A stretch of DNA of 64,000 nt from Ophiodon elongatus (taxonomy: Eukaryota > Chordata > Actinopteri > Perciformes > Hexagrammidae), in the NCBI GenBank assembly GCA_016806645.1, contig JACSYO010000977.1:616070-680069 (forward strand), in the 5' to 3' direction. The notes below the pieces were generated by a model. It did no database searches. It saw nothing but the letters and a program-made list of their open reading frames with translations, and was not told the DNA's origin. Both the position numbers and the translations under genes were made by a program. The number at the start of each line of letters is the position of its first letter. Positions within the stretch are counted from its first letter, which is position 1. Shown piece after piece: positions 1 through 14,115 of this stretch.

Positions 1-41
1 TAATAACGCCAAGGTCGCGGGTTCGATACCCGTACTGGCCA
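1..41 (+). tRNA. tRNA-Ile (AAT anticodon), 3' part only
   Basis: The window opens inside the anticodon loop (T-AAT-AA, with AAT at 2-4). The rest of the anticodon stem, the variable loop, the T arm (GCGGG/CCCGT around TTCGATA) and the 3' acceptor strand ACTGGCC with discriminator A41 follow. The sequence matches the vertebrate tRNA-Ile(AAT) pattern as I know it. The T loop has A where the usual sequence has C, just before the closing stem. The 5' half lies outside the window, so intactness cannot be judged. No clear T-run terminator follows; only TTATCTTATCTCTT is seen. Confidence 0.85.
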
Positions 42-644
42 TTGTTATCTTATCTCTTCAGTTATCCATAGTCTACTGTTGATTATACAAAATGCCTCGT
101 GACTAGTTACTACAAATTCAGAATTAGAATTCTGACTATTAACAATATCTCAATAAATGTATTGTGGGCATTTGTTCAGAATACACTAAAAGATAATATT
201 AATATGTCAAAATGGCTAACATCAATTATGAATAGTGACAATTGGATTGTAAATATCTGAAATGGGAGTTTTTAGTTCTTAGTAAGAATCCATGCATGCA
301 TCCAGAGAGGTAATTGTGGATTACTGAAATTGAAAGACCAATACACATCAATGGTGAAAGTGGCGTCACTGTTCCTGATGATGTTGTGTATATGTGAAAT
401 TCTCAAGGAGAATTAAATTACAGTTATCTGAAATATAGCCAGTCTAGCTTTTAAATGTTAAAACAGCTAGTACCTTGTCAGGACTTGAAGATATCTTCAA
501 TTTCGTTTTGATAAGTACAATCAAAGTTGTAGATATCTTGAGATACAATTTATACTAGTGATAATATTATTGTGGCTGTGTTTGATTACCATTCTGACTA
601 GTGAGAATGCTCTTGACTAGGAGAAATGCTCTTATTGATTTCTA

Positions 645-667
645 GTGTGTGTGTGTGTGTGTGTGTA
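645..667. repeat. (GT)n microsatellite
   Basis: An uninterrupted run of about 11 GT dinucleotides lies in AT-rich intergenic DNA. Confidence 0.9.
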
Positions 668-2081
668 TTAGTAGTACTGTGCTTTGGATGAAGCATTCAA
701 AGAACACGGGACATCTTTGAGGCAGCCAGTGAGCTAATTAGAAAAACCTGAGTTTGTGTCCACATGTGGATACTAAATCAGTCTTTACGGTTCAGTTTTG
801 ATGCTCTTTAAAAACCCTTTCAGACCTCTAATACTCAGCAACTTGATGCGTACGGATAGCACAGCTCTACGGGTTCTCATGACATAAAATATGTCACGGC
901 AACCGGGCTTTGAAGTGAGGACACGCGGTCGTACTGCGCGGCCAGAACGGGCTCTTAGCTCTTTGACTGCAAGCGAGTAACATCACACTCACACTCAAGG
1001 TCATCGAGGTCGTACGTGACCCTTTCTGTTTGTCCCCCGCGCGCATGACCCTGTATTTCATCCTGTCGGTAAAGTGACCCCGTGAGGCAAACAGCTGTAA
1101 CTGCTCGCTTTAGTGACGGTTAAAGGTCGTGACCTTTAGAAGCATTAGCTGAGCTTTCACATGTCTCTTGGGCAACAGGCTGAACTTTGATTTCCAATTT
1201 CCACCGGTCCACTTTTACCATGAAATATGGAGACTAGAATCCAAACAAGTGTCCTGTAATGAACTACAGCCGCTGTGACATGAATAGCTGTTGCACTTAA
1301 AAACAGCCTTGCCTTTCACTTTCTCACAGTTTCACACGAGTGGCCCGCACAGTGGAGTCTGAGATCCCTGTTTTGTATTTGTACAATCATCCAACTTGTG
1401 TTTGCAATGAGCCTCCAGCCGGAGAGCAGATTTTTTGAAACAATTGAAAAAAGCAGTCAAAATGTTTTTTAGTTTTTTTTTCTGGTATGTTTGAGTGTTA
1501 AAAAACAACAGAAAATCAAGATCTTAACTGAATCAGAGGCCTAGCGTTGTTTTTGCACAGCTGCTCACAAAGAGCCAGGGGCTTTGGTGAGGTCATTTTT
1601 TTCCAGGGGGTCAAAGGTCACTTCTGTCTTGAATCAAACAACATGCCACTGACATGATGTTATACTTGTAGACTGCAAGGGTTCAGTACAAACATAGGGG
1701 GGTTTTCAGAGCTCGACAACTTTGCAGGAAGTAAAGTGTTGCCATTCAGTCAGTCAGTTAGCTGGAGGCTACATTTTGAGCCTTGTTTATTTCAGCTTTC
1801 TTTCTTTCTTTTTTTCTTTTTTTACATGTTGGCAAAAGCAGTTCCTGTTTGCAATGTACCCATGGATGTACAGACAACCATCACTTGATGACTGATACTG
1901 CAGAAAACTTAAATAATTGACGATTCTCAGGCAACTTAATGCTCGGGCTGGTAATCTTCAAAGAAGAAATCTTCTTGTTGAAATTCTCTTTACATCCAGC
2001 CAGCAATAAGTCAAACGTGCTGATGAAAAAAGAAAAAGATGTTACCCAATACGCACTGAAATGATCGGCTGGGCTTCTTCC
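668..2081. other. Intergenic segment, no gene recognised
   Basis: No ORF with coding character or splice structure was recognised. The segment 840-1140 is less AT-rich than its surroundings and holds several AGGTCA-like half sites, including an inverted pair at 1121-1138. A direct-repeat-1 pair sits at 1608-1620. Otherwise it holds only short homopolymer T runs. Confidence 0.5.
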
Positions 2082-2486
2082 CTGTCTACCTACCTACCTA
2101 TCTAACTACCTACCTGTCTACCTTCCTACCTGTCTACCTTACCTACCTGTCTACCTACCTTACCTACCTGTCTACATTACCTACCTGTCTGCCTTACCTA
2201 CCTGTCTACCTTACCTACCTGTCTACCTACTTTACCTACCTGTCTACATTACCTACCTGTCTGCCTTACCTACCTGTCTACCTTACCTACCTGTCTACCT
2301 ACCTTACCTACCTGTCTACCTTACCTACCTGTCTACCTACCTTACCTACCTGTCTACCTTACCTACCTGTCTACCTGTCTACCTTACCTACCTGTCTACC
2401 TTACCTACCTGTCTACCTACCTTACCTACCTGTCTACCTACCTTACCTACCTGTCTACCTTACCTACCTGTCTACCTTACCTACAA
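2082..2486. repeat. CTAC/CTGT minisatellite
   Basis: About 400 bp built from TACC and TGTC tetramers. They are grouped into a recurrent unit of about 17-21 bp of the form CTACCTTACCTACCTGT. Spacer-length variants alternate along the array. It is non-coding and probably length-polymorphic. Confidence 0.9.
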
Positions 2487-5400
2487 TTAAAAATCTGTAT
2501 TTGAGCTCCATGAGCTGTGTGTCAACGCAAATAAAGTTGTTGACCGTGTGTAACTTTCTGTTAGCAAACACCTGTCCCTTTCACCTCACGCCTCACAGTT
2601 TGAAAAACTCTGTGCTAAAATAAACTCCAAATATTAAGTCTTTTTTTTCATCTTAAATTGCAAATAATTACTATTGCTACAGAATATAGTATTAGTGGGT
2701 TATCAATGGAGCAGGATTAAACAGAAAAATAATAAAAACAACGAACAGCCACTTATAACTTATGTTGCTTTGCTCATGAAGCATGGGCACATTACAGGAT
2801 ATATTCATTACATATCCATAGTATATTGTTAGGGAGCTTCATGGACGCGACGTAAGGGTGGAATTGACCTTATATATTTTGATGACATGGCTCAGCAGTC
2901 TCATGATAGCTGGAGAGCCTTGGATGGAGGAAGAGGTCCCACAAGGGAGGAGATGAACCAGCAGGGGGCAGTCTCCACTTCCAGTTGGTGTGATTTCATC
3001 TGACATTCCACACAGGGCTCGCTGTTATTATTAGATACTACAATCCATCATAGACAAGTTTACAAAGTTTTCAACAAAAGAAGCAATATTTGGACAAGAG
3101 CGGGAAAAAAAGCAGATTCCTTTTTTTCACATTTTCCTTTTTTTCACATTTTCCTTTTCCCCCAACTTGGAAGGGGTGGGGGCGTTGTGTAAATGTTCAT
3201 TAACAGCAGTAAAAGCTCCCTCACATTCACAGAGAAAATGTTTCCATGTGGGACGATGAGTCATGAGAATGAGACCAAGAGAAGAGTCCAAGAGGATGTG
3301 GGAGACTGAGCGGAGGATGGTGATGAGAAAAAAGGAGGAGGGGGAGGAGAGAGATGGTGAGAGGGGCCGGAATAGGCACCAAAGCGAGAGAAGGGGTGGG
3401 GAGGGGGGAGAGTGAGGAGAAGGAGAGCGAGGGAAACTTTTCAGAAGGCGTTGCGGCTTGAGTGCCAAGTGGACTGCTGCAATGAGACAAAGATAGAGAC
3501 CGGTAATCGAATATATAGCTGGAGCAAAAGTGAATTTTCCAGCTTTACATTGTTGAGGTTATGGGATTTTAACAGAACGTGGCGTGGCTACATTAAAATG
3601 ATCTGTGTTGCAAATCGTGTAAACAAACCTGAAAGGCTTGACTCTGCTGCAGCCACGACACGCCACGTCCACATTCTGCAACCTTGTGGATTCATGAATC
3701 ACTTGTGTTTGCCCGGGCCTCGCGTGGATATTGACAAGTTTGCTTGGGAAAAAATGTGCTTACATTTGTCATATATACAGACAAATAAAGCCCTCGGAGA
3801 CTCTCTAAATCCCTGCAGTAGTCCAACCAACAGGTCCTGCATCCGCAAACCAGCTCATGAGAACCAACGGAACATGAAAATCCATTCTCACGGACTCATT
3901 CAGCTTCTCCACGCAGCTGTTTTCCAAGCCATGTGACCTCAACCAGAGTTTACAGATAATGGCCACAGGTCCTCACATCTCTCATCCAGGAGATTTCCTA
4001 ATCCACTATTAAAAGTCAAGATATCCAGCAGGACTTGACTTGGCTTAAACTCTCCCGCTGCCAGACAAAACTGAATGGGTCTTTTTGTGAGTTCACCATG
4101 TGCCTTTCATTCATGCCCTGCTCCTGAGGACGCCACCTTGAGACATGTGTAATTTCAGAGGAAATTAAGAGAGTAAAATGAATACAGATCACTGGCAGAG
4201 AACACACAAAGCTATGTTTTCATTTTATTCCAGCTTCAAAGTCTGCTCTTATTTGAAAGACTCCCGAGTTAAATTTAATTCCTTCTTGATGCCAGAAACA
4301 TTCTTTATTTTTCTTTTATAATAAGGCTGCTTTAGTGTTATATGATATATTTTGGAAAGCATTAGGCTGAGAGAATGACATGGTTAAGAGGACACAACAG
4401 AAATGGTTCTAGCAGCATATAAATGGCCAGCTGGAATAGACACGTTGCTCTTCTCCAACAGCTGTCTTTCAGCCATGATTCCTTTAATCAAAGACATTTG
4501 TCTTTTTCTTTTGTTTTGCTTTCAGAAACAATAAGAACCTTTTATTTCTCATACACAATGTTTTCTCTTATGCTGGGAGAACGGTTAGGCATTACAAAAA
4601 ATTGGCAATATTCTGTCTTGTGTGTCTTATTGTCAATAAATCCCATAAAACCCTAAATCCACTATGACAGCTCAGTATCATGGAAGGTCAAAATATAATC
4701 TCTAGGTTTAGTGTGCATGGACTGGAATTGCCCTTTTTTTTGTTTTTGTTTTTTGTTTTGCTCAGGACAAAACAATATCGATGGAAAGTCCATTAGGATA
4801 TTTTGTTCTGACGGACAAACAAATTAAACACATCCACGAGATGATGTAACGGTCAGACCAAGTGGCGTAGTATAAAATATCGACAAAGGCCACAAATGGA
4901 AGGGGGGGTGGATGGGTTCAGCAAATAATAGGACTTTCAAAGTGTTGTTGTGGTTTCGTTGCCTAAACCTGACGTTCATTTTTGTTGCTTAGAACTTTCG
5001 TTTTGCAACGTGATGTCGTCCCGGAAAAAGTAGTTCTGAGCAACACCGAAATAAACGGGCAATTATTGTCCCTGTACACTAAACCAAGAGATTACATTTG
5101 ATGACTATTTCACAAACTGCCGTGGGACTGTGTTGCTGTGCCATAGAGCTCCACTTTGGTCTAAAATCTATTAAAAATCCATAAGAACGCACATTGTTGC
5201 ACATATCAATACATATAAAACGCTATGTCTAAACACCATTTCAGTCACCATCCAGCACAGTGAGCTTGTCTTCCCTAAGGATCAATCCAAACGTCATTGT
5301 GGTTTGCAGCGAGCCACGGACTCCCTGTCTCATGTTATTATATTTCACTTCCTCTGAATTCTCTGGATATTTGAAGGTATGAGTCACATACCGTCACACA

Positions 5401-5880
5401 ACATACCGACTAAATTAACAAATTAGGATTGTTGTCACACAGGAACGTGTCTTTGATGTAAGATCATCTTCTCCCCAAGGTCCTTCTACTCTGTCTCCCT
5501 CCTCCTCTTTGTTGGAAAACATAAAACCTTGGGGGTTGCTGGGGTTACAAAGCTTTTTGTCTGCTTTTCCTGCCCAACAGAATCCAACATGAGGTGCACA
5601 AATCCAACTTCCCCCAGCAGGAAATGGACTCCAGTGCAATTACCCTAATCTGTGTGCCCCTTCAAATCAAGCATGTTTTTGGCTTTCAGGCATGTGGAGA
5701 GAAAATGTTCTTTAACTGTGAAAATGGAACGAGCACCACACAAAGTTCAGTTTGCTCATCGTAGTTAGTAGTAAAATGACTCTACTTCTCTCTTGATTTA
5801 TTCCCTCAGTAAACATTGTAAACATGAGTTTATGTCTCAATCTCTAGTTTCAAGTCTTCTTCAATACAGCATGATGTTCA
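2487..5880. other. Intergenic segment, no gene recognised
   Basis: Purine-rich tract (GA/GGAG) at about 3290-3430; this low-complexity tract is why open frames appear here on both strands. The interval 4950-5070 resembles an interspersed teleost repeat, but I cannot name a family. No exon structure or conserved protein motif was seen. Confidence 0.45.
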
Positions 5881-5884
5881 TTTA

Positions 5885-6240
5885 GTAAATTATGGTCCAT
5901 TTAGAGTCAAACAGACCATAAAGCAGGGTATGCTTTAGGGCGGGGCAACAAGGTGATTGACAGGTCTCTGTCGATGCCAGATCCGTATACAACGTCTCTA
6001 CGTCACTCCTCCACATTCCAAATATGGTAACTTCTGTTCATTGGTTGCGAAAAAAAACATGGTGACGTAATCCAAGATAGCAACGGCGAAATTGCCGAAC
6101 TCTTGTCATGTACAGCAGTTAGGTCAAACGATGACGCTCCACATTCCCCTCAAGCATCAGAACGGGCTGGATATTTCAGCTCTGCGGCATGACTTTGACT
6201 TTTACAAGTCCATCAACTTTGTGGAATTATAAATTGCTGG
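5885..6240. mobile_element. Interspersed teleost repeat fragment, family not assigned
   Basis: The stretch around 5932-6100 (GGGTATGCTTTAGGGC, GGTGATTGACAGGTC, GACGTAATCCAAGATAGC) resembles a high-copy non-autonomous repeat I recall from teleost genomes. No coding capacity or clear terminal repeats were seen. Ends are approximate. Comparison with a fish repeat library would decide the family. Confidence 0.45.
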
Positions 6241-9200
6241 AATATCCCTTTAAATCAACTAAGATAAAAAAAAATAATTATGGACCAGAGTTTTATGAGT
6301 TTACCAGAGTGTGTAAAATTGTCAATAATCTGCATTATGAACTGTGGTTAATAGAACCTGGATGAACACAGCAGGAATCATGTAGTTTGTCCCCAAGTCT
6401 TAGAATGCTATGCCTGAGTTCCCATGTCTGAGTCTGAGAGGCAGCTGCACACGATCCATGCCTGTGTAATAGTGTTGTGAAACTCTACAGATTAGAGAAT
6501 GTGCTTTGGTGACAGTTTGTTTGAATCACATCTACAAACATTCTGCTGGAACAGATTTTAGGAATATGTGACGGGATGAAAAAGATAAACTGAACCAAGT
6601 GCTCTGGGAAGGCGATGAGCTGATATGTGTGTAGACTCTCACTTTACACAGCAAAGGAGATTGCTTCATTTCCCCCGACGAGGTTTTTTTGTTGTTGTAA
6701 TTTTCCTTTTATTTCCTTTTAATTAAGTTATGGTTAGTATGGGTTTCATTTGTAAAAATGTCTATCTAAGATCAATCACAGGCTAACTATAGTACAAGGC
6801 CTTGAGGACCACATTGCTTAGTTGATTAATCTAATTTCAAATAAACTGCTTCCCCCACATTAAAGCAAGTGAGATGTTCATGAAAATGTTCTGAAATATT
6901 TGGTTGTTTGGTGCCTATTGTTTGTCTTAATGTGTTAGAGCCAACCTGCAGAGGCTGGACGTGAAATGTGTCACCGTGTACAAATAAACACTAACGACTG
7001 AGGCTTGAAGAGAAACTTAACAACTGGCTGAAAAGCAGTGTTTCCCTCACTGTTTCACCTCCGTACCCGATGCCAGGTGTGGTTGGGTGTGGGCAGCTTT
7101 GTCCCACCTGTAAGCACACTCAACTCACTCTTATAACATTGTAAAAATATTTTCAAAAAATCAATGCATCAGAACCAGAGATATTGTGTTTTCCATTCCA
7201 CAAATCCTTCTTCCCTTGTCAAAACCTGCCATATACATTACCCACAATGCAAATAGTTCGGGAGACCCGTGTGAGTCATGCAGTGTTCCAATTACCTTGT
7301 AAATTGAAAACCGAGCTGATAATGATGTAACACCTGAGTTGACCACGTTTTCAGTACAACAAGTTGGAAAAGTTAGCAATACCAGTTCTAGCCAGGTGTT
7401 AGCAACACCAGTTGAGGACAACGCATTACATCGTAGCAACGTGTCCACGGATGGAAGTTGGACAGTACTGTGTGTATGATTTATTGAGACACAAGTCAGA
7501 CAGAAATACTAATAAATAGTATATTCTTTCACCTCTGTTGATGCAAGGAGCATCTTGGATTTTGAGGTCGGTGGTTGGTGAGGTTCTCTTGACTTTGTGC
7601 GAGTTGGAAATCCAACTTCGGGGGGCGGGTTCCAGTTGAAATTCCGACTTCCCAGTTGAAATGGAACGCACTATCATGTTAGTAGCGGCTTATGCGGCCT
7701 CAGGCAGAGATTAGGAGGGTGCTGCCCTTTAACTTCTGCCACTTTTTTTTTGTGAAGTCAGTTCCAGACAAAGGAGAAACTCTCACTGGCGATGAATACA
7801 GCGAACACCAAGCATGAACTAAATAAATATTAAGCTCACAAAACATAGGTGAGCCTCCTGCTTGATTTGCTTTAGGGAATTCAGTATTTACAAAAATCTG
7901 GACTGCAGGCTGATGCTATTAGGGAACAACTGAACAAAACCACTTCAAGAAGATGTGTGGACAATCTGGCATTAATATTGGCAACACATAGGGATCTGCT
8001 CAAAGGAAAGCTGTTATTATTCTCTGTTCTTTCAGTGCCAACCATGATTGTTTAAATTTGTGAATAATTCAACAGAGGGTGAGTTTAATAACCTGTTATT
8101 GCAGACTAATTGGAAGCCAATAGCCGAGGCACAAGCATCATAGCTGTATTGTAACTTTATATGAAAACTGTGATGTAGATGGCCTCTCAGCTCTACTACT
8201 AAAAGTATGTTTTTATATAATAGGCTATAGAGACTGGGACAATATACCAGACAGCAACGATGTGACTTGCTATCAGCATTCCCTCCAGTTTTATTTATCT
8301 TAAATTAATCTTTTCCTGGCTGAGAACACTTCACTCCTCTGACTCAGGATGGAAAGAATGTTTTCCGGTCAGACTAGAACTAAAAGGTGGGAAGTTTTAC
8401 TACTCTCTCATTTAACTGCCACAGCATGCAAACGGGAAAACGGGAAAATAGTGACATGACTGCGTTTGAAATGAATGTTTTTAAATTTTTGACCAAATGT
8501 TCATTTGTATTCATAAGGTACACTCTAATTATGTCATATGTGTTATGATCCTCTCTACGGGTACTCAGGAACCAGTGTATATGAAATATGATTGGTCTCA
8601 TGTGAACACCAGTATGTGATTGCTTAACTTCTCTTTCTAAAACCTTTGGTATTGATATGCAGTTATAACAGGTGTGTCCACAGGCTTTGCTTAACAGGAG
8701 GCACTGAGAGATAAAGTAATTAGTATTGTTGATTTTTAAATGATTGAATGATGATAGAAATTAGAGAAAATTAAATTCTCCACAATATTCATTCATATAT
8801 TTTTTAAATGTGACATATTGTGGGAGATGCATTGCTTAAGGGTAATCTCTGGTATACCTTGTTTTGTTCTTTTGCAAAATCTGATCTAGTATGCAGAAAC
8901 CATAATGATGGTAATAATGTTGGCCAAAACTAACACAAATAAGATCCAAATTAAAATCACACTTCAAACATGCAAATAAAATAAAATATTTTAAGTATCT
9001 CCACAGATGTATGAGGTCACCTTCACAACCCTAACACTGGATCACACAAACACACTCCACCCTAATAAGCAGTAAAAGACTAAACTGGCAAACACTGCTG
9101 AGTCTGCTCATAAACAGCACAATGTAGTGTTTTGTTGCAATAGCCCATCTTAATAGCAAGCTCACATATACTGTATAGTATGAAGGACGTCGAAGGGAAA

Positions 9201-12200
9201 ACATCTGTCGGCCTCAAGAGAATCTGAAGAATGCGGTCAGAAAAGCCTCCTCTTATCCAAATGTGTTTTTAATCTCACCCTCTCCCTCTGGAGCTCCAAC
9301 TGAATTCCTCCTGAGATGCTGCTGTTACCTTAACTGGAGGTCAGGGGCCCCGAGGAGACCCACAGTCACTGTGAATAAGCTGGAATCCGTTGACTGTGCT
9401 GAGTGGTTTCCAGACCTGCGAGTGGGTTGTGAGCGGTTTTGGAATTGTCAATTGATGTATTTTTGCTGTTAACATTAAGATATGTTCAGGCCAGGTGTGC
9501 TTATGGTTTTAATATACATGTATGTGCTCACTTTGAAACCACTCACTAAGCTCAGAGCCGGGTACAGACAGAACGGCATGTAATCAGTGAGTTCTGCTCT
9601 GTGTTTAATGTTGGAAACCTCAATGGAAACTTAACTACATGCAGATCATTTAAACTAATAGAATATGAACGTAGAACTCGTTTGTGGAAAGAGAACTGGT
9701 ACTTCATAAAAGACTGATGAACTAATGGCAAAAAGTGTTTCATGGAGCATAAACAGAACGCAGTTTGTAATGGTGCACATCATAAACCAACATGATGCAA
9801 TCAGTAACCAGAAACACTTTCATAATCAGAGAGAAAGAATGTGGTAAACTGCTAAATAGGAAGTTATTTGTCACGTTGTTTTCTTAATATTGGCTTGTGA
9901 AAGGGGTTGTTTATAATTAGACCTTAATTAAGTCCCACCCTTCGGAAGCAGATCGGCCAATCATAGCGTAGCATTGGTCAGCTCCGACCAGGGTCCGACA
10001 ATTATACTAATCTGCTCTATAGGCTCTTATGCAAATGTTTCAGATTGTCTTCATTGTCTGTCAGGTTTCGTGGATCTGGAGCTCGTCGTGGTTAAACGTT
10101 GTGTGATAGTGATACTTGTTACACAGAGAGGTTGGAAGGAGATGTACGTTTCTAAAACGTTACGTTTCTACGTAAAAAACTGTGGAGCTTGAAATTAGCA
10201 GAGTACGTTAGTACATCGTTAACTAGCGTTAGCACTTCTATGCTATGCTAGCTACTGATTTTATACTGAATGTAAATACATGCTGCTTTTGCTTTTTAGT
10301 GATTGTAACAATGAATAAAGACCTACCTGACTTTACAGGAACACTGCTTTTGCTTCATTTCATTGTCTTCTGTCTCATGGTGGTTCACTTTTGATCTTTA
10401 GCTTTTATCTTTATCTTATTTAACCCATTCTTACTGCTGAACCCGTTTGACATCCTGGATATATCCTTCAAATGCATATTGTAGACCCTTCTGTCTGCTT
10501 CTCTCTGAAATTGCTTCTTTGTTTTTCCTAAAGTTGATTATTTTTTTAAGGAAGTGCAGTTAGTGACAGTGTGGGCTTCAAGGATTGTTCTGACAGCTTC
10601 GGCTGGGGACGAGGCTCAGAGAATTGTCAATTGGTGGCCACATTTCTATCAACACAATATGCAGCCTTTGTATTTTGCAAATGGTTCTTCTTGGTCTGCT
10701 GTTCCTGCAATATGTGATTAACAGAATGCAACACACCCACAACACCACAGCTCCATGAAGCCTGAAACAACTGTATTTACTTTGTTCGAGGATGACCATT
10801 CTTGACCTTGGGAACAAATATCCATGGTGACTCATTCTAAACTCTAAGTTTAGGTGCCAGCAGCTGAAGAATGCTGTGGTATTCGGTCAAAAGCTCTGGA
10901 AATGTCTTGGGAGTCAACCTTGAGTTTAGAATATTTTACATCTGTGGTACAAATCTGTATGTACAGTATGCACAGGTATATATCTTGCTGAAATCCACAA
11001 GTGGAACTTCCTTCCCCTCACTGATGAAGACACAGAGTTGTATAGGCCTTTTTCCCAGCAGACATTTTGACTTAACGACGGCTCCATTCCATTCATCTGT
11101 CCCAGGAAGTCATGACAGAGTCACATTGAGCCAGCCTGCACAATAACCGGACCTTGAAATTGAAGCAGCTAAAATGGTATTCAGCCATCATTCATTCAAA
11201 TATTTACACCTGTAATTTTACTATGATAAAATGTCATCTTTAAAAAATATCCAATTGTAATTGGGCTACTTTTTTTCATTCAATGAAAAGAGAACAGTGT
11301 TGTAAAAAATCTTATCAAGTTTCAAGCAGAGAATCCAAAGCAGAATGCAATGAAAGTGAAGCAGAAGTGTGTGTTCAAGAAAAAAAGAAAAAAAGAAAAC
11401 GGAGGAGAGTTGATGCGAGTTTGGAAGCATACCTCTCGTGAAAGGAGGCCAGAGAGCTGGAGAAGGCACAGCGCAGGAAGGAGAGAGGGAGGACAACGTT
11501 CTTGGCCGACCTGAGCAGCTCCTGCGTTAAGAAGGCCGTCCTCACGGAAGCAGGCCTTTGTAAAACATACATTTCATGATATCATATCAAGTCGAAAACT
11601 GTCAGGCCTGCTTCCCTCAACCAGCAGCACGTACAAGACCTGCACGGCGAAATGTAGGTGTACAGCCCTACTAAGAGATGACATTTCTGATAAAGGTTTA
11701 AGATGTTTGAATGATTAAATAGTTTTTGTGCATGTGTTATTTGAGGGGTCAAAGTGCTCAAATTCAATCAGCAGTCCATAAATCAGGGCTCCCACGCGTC
11801 CTGGAAAACCTGGTAAAACACATTATATCAACAGTCTCCCATTTTCCTTTCGCTGAGAATGATGAGCTATTTAGCCGAGCTTCCCAAAACGGATATTATT
11901 GCCATATGAAAGTTCAGTTCAACTCCCAGCCCATCATCGCTTCATTAACAAGCGAATGGGCCTTTAGGGTATTATGTAATATCTGAAGAGCAACTAACTT
12001 GATGCTGCACTACTTTTATTCTGAAGTTTGAGTTACTTCTGCTGCTGCTGCTTGTAGAGTCCATCACAACGATGAGTCGATGTTTGGGTGACGGTCGACC
12101 TCACATGTTCAGTGGAGCTCTCCGAGTGCGGACGTTGGTGTCAAGCTAGGTGAGAATGTTTTGAACATGAAAAGTTGTCAATGGGTAGTCCCTATTTTTG

Positions 12201-13841
12201 TTTCATTTTTTCCGTTTCCTCCCTGGTGTGGAAAGGCCCTTTGTATGAGTATCACTAATATCATTTATTATGTCATTCTTTGAAAAGAAACAGGTTAATA
12301 CAGGTATCTGTTCTTATTTTAAAGAATACTAGAGATCTCTTAAAACGGGTCGTGACAAAATAATGGGTAGTATGAAGTTTGACAATATGTTTGTCCATAT
12401 GGACAATGTGTATGTACAGTGTGTTTCCAATCATCCCCCAGGACAAATGTTATGTCCAATTTGGACTTTAAACCGTGCTTGATTTAATCTTATGACATTA
12501 CAAGCCCTATACAGTACGTTTTCTCTGGTCCACAAGAGAATTTAAAATGTCAGTTGACGGATAAGCACTTTAATTGTTTCTTTGGTTTATGGTTGGTTTG
12601 TGATCTATGAGAACCATGCAGATCATGTTGTTCCGGCTTTCACCACAAAATTAGAAACTAGAGGGAAAAAAGAGTTAAGTAACTTTTGCTCCTTCTGTTC
12701 TCTCAGATCTTCCCTTTACCCATCCCTTTCGTTATGGATGTCAAACGTGACAACATTCGGTTGTCGGGGGGAAATTTGCAGACTGTGTGCTCAGCATTCA
12801 CCCTGACCATGAATGGGCAATAGCTGACCAGCATATGTGGCCTGCCACTGCAAAGGGAGCCAAGGGAGACAATGGGAGAGGGAAGAGACGCTGGCGATGT
12901 CTGCTGTGACTCAGGAGCTGCAGATAGTGGGAGAGCCTTTTACAGCTCTGCTGCTCAATGTGAAAGTCATTACAGGCCCCGGACTTTTATGGCTGTTGTG
13001 GAAAGTTGCCGAGCCAGCAATGTGAGTCATCGATGGGACGGCTGCATGTGTGCTGCTACAGCAGTAAAAACCTCCTCTTGTTCTTTTGGCCACATGGAGC
13101 ATAAAACCACCAGGGATGGAGCAGAGCTCCCACGCTCCTCCTCTAACCTTGCCAAGTTTATCATTTGGAAAGTAGTCGACCAAACCGCGGTTACATGATC
13201 TTTCACCGGGAGGATCACTTCAGCTTCAAGGCCCCATTAAATGATCTTTTCCGTGGGTTTCCTATCATCAAAACACAGTTGAGCCCACAGTTATTATTTC
13301 ACTCATCTTAAAAAAAAAAAGTCATGCACAAAAAACCAATGCAGTTTGGTTTTTCTCCAAATTGTTCAGAAAAACCACATGTTTTTCAACGATTTCTTTG
13401 AACATTTTAAGGCTGTGGCACAACTTTCCTTCAACAACGTCTACACTGGCACACTCCCATGTATGCATCACCAGCCTGCGGAAATGCCCATGCAACCACT
13501 GGTTGGTAAAGGAACCACATGGTGAAACCAAAGGAGCCAGTTCAGCGAACTGGAAGCGGTGAGAGCCCCCGTTTCATCTGTCGGGCTCCTGATGATATAA
13601 AGCTGTGACAGAGGAGAGGATACATGCATACATGATGAGTCTTTGTTCCTGTTCATGAGTTAGAGAAAGAAGAAATTAAATAGCAGGGGAATAAAATGGC
13701 TGTCCAGTTGAAGCAATCAAGTTCCACAGTCACAGATTCAAAATGCAAGTTATGGGGAGAAAAAAAGAAGAAAAATAGAAGAAACTAATTGATTCTTGAT
13801 ATTGAACAAAACATGTGTATCATCAGTCTTCACTTACAATC
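6241..13841. other. Intergenic segment, no gene recognised
   Basis: 7.6 kb of AT-rich DNA without recognisable exons. 7240-7690 may be another old DNA-transposon remnant (CAACTTCGGGGGGCGGG, CCGACTTCCCAGTTGAAATG), but this is unproven. 11,375-11,570 has a purine-biased stretch open on both strands. I cannot assign either as a gene. Confidence 0.4.
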
Positions 13842-14115
13842 AGGCCAGGGTACACCCTGGACAGGTATCCAGTTTATCACAGGGCACATATAGAGACAGA
13901 CAACCATTCACACCTACAGGCAATTATCTCCAATTAACCTGAGCTGCATGTCTTTGGACTGTGGGAGGAAGCCGGAGAACCCGGAGGGAACCCACGCTGC
14001 CACGGGGAGAACGTGCAAACTCCACACAGAAGGACCCCACAGGGTTGGGGATTGAACCACAGGCCCCTATTGCTGTGAGCTGACAGTGCAAGCCACTACA
14101 CCACCGTGCAGCCCA
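13842..14115 (-). mobile_element. tRNA-headed SINE / L2-related teleost retroelement fragment
   Basis: Contains the familiar segments GCATGTCTTTGGACTGTGGG, AGGAAGCCGGAGAACCCGGA, ACGTGCAAACTCCACACAGA and, at the right end, CACTACACCACCGTGCAGCC. Read on the minus strand, the right end is a tRNA-like head with a B-box-like GGTTCAATCCC. The rest is the conserved body shared by fish SINEs and L2/Maui-type LINE tails. Several substitutions show it is an old copy. Confidence 0.8.

Noticed and set aside
2082..2486. CRISPR-like array
   Set aside because: The units are simple tetramer repeats without unique spacers, and the genome is eukaryotic.
3412..3936. 174-residue plus-strand open frame
   Set aside because: Starts in a purine-rich low-complexity tract, has mixed composition, no domain and no splice or promoter context that I recognise.
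7240..7690. Possible transposon with terminal repeats
   Set aside because: Some phrases look familiar from fish repeats, but I could not find matching termini or name a family, so I did not list it as an element.
11375..11572. Possible exon in a purine-biased segment
   Set aside because: Open on both strands because of base composition. The faint charged-helix look on one frame is interrupted by stops and I could not pair it with neighbouring exons.
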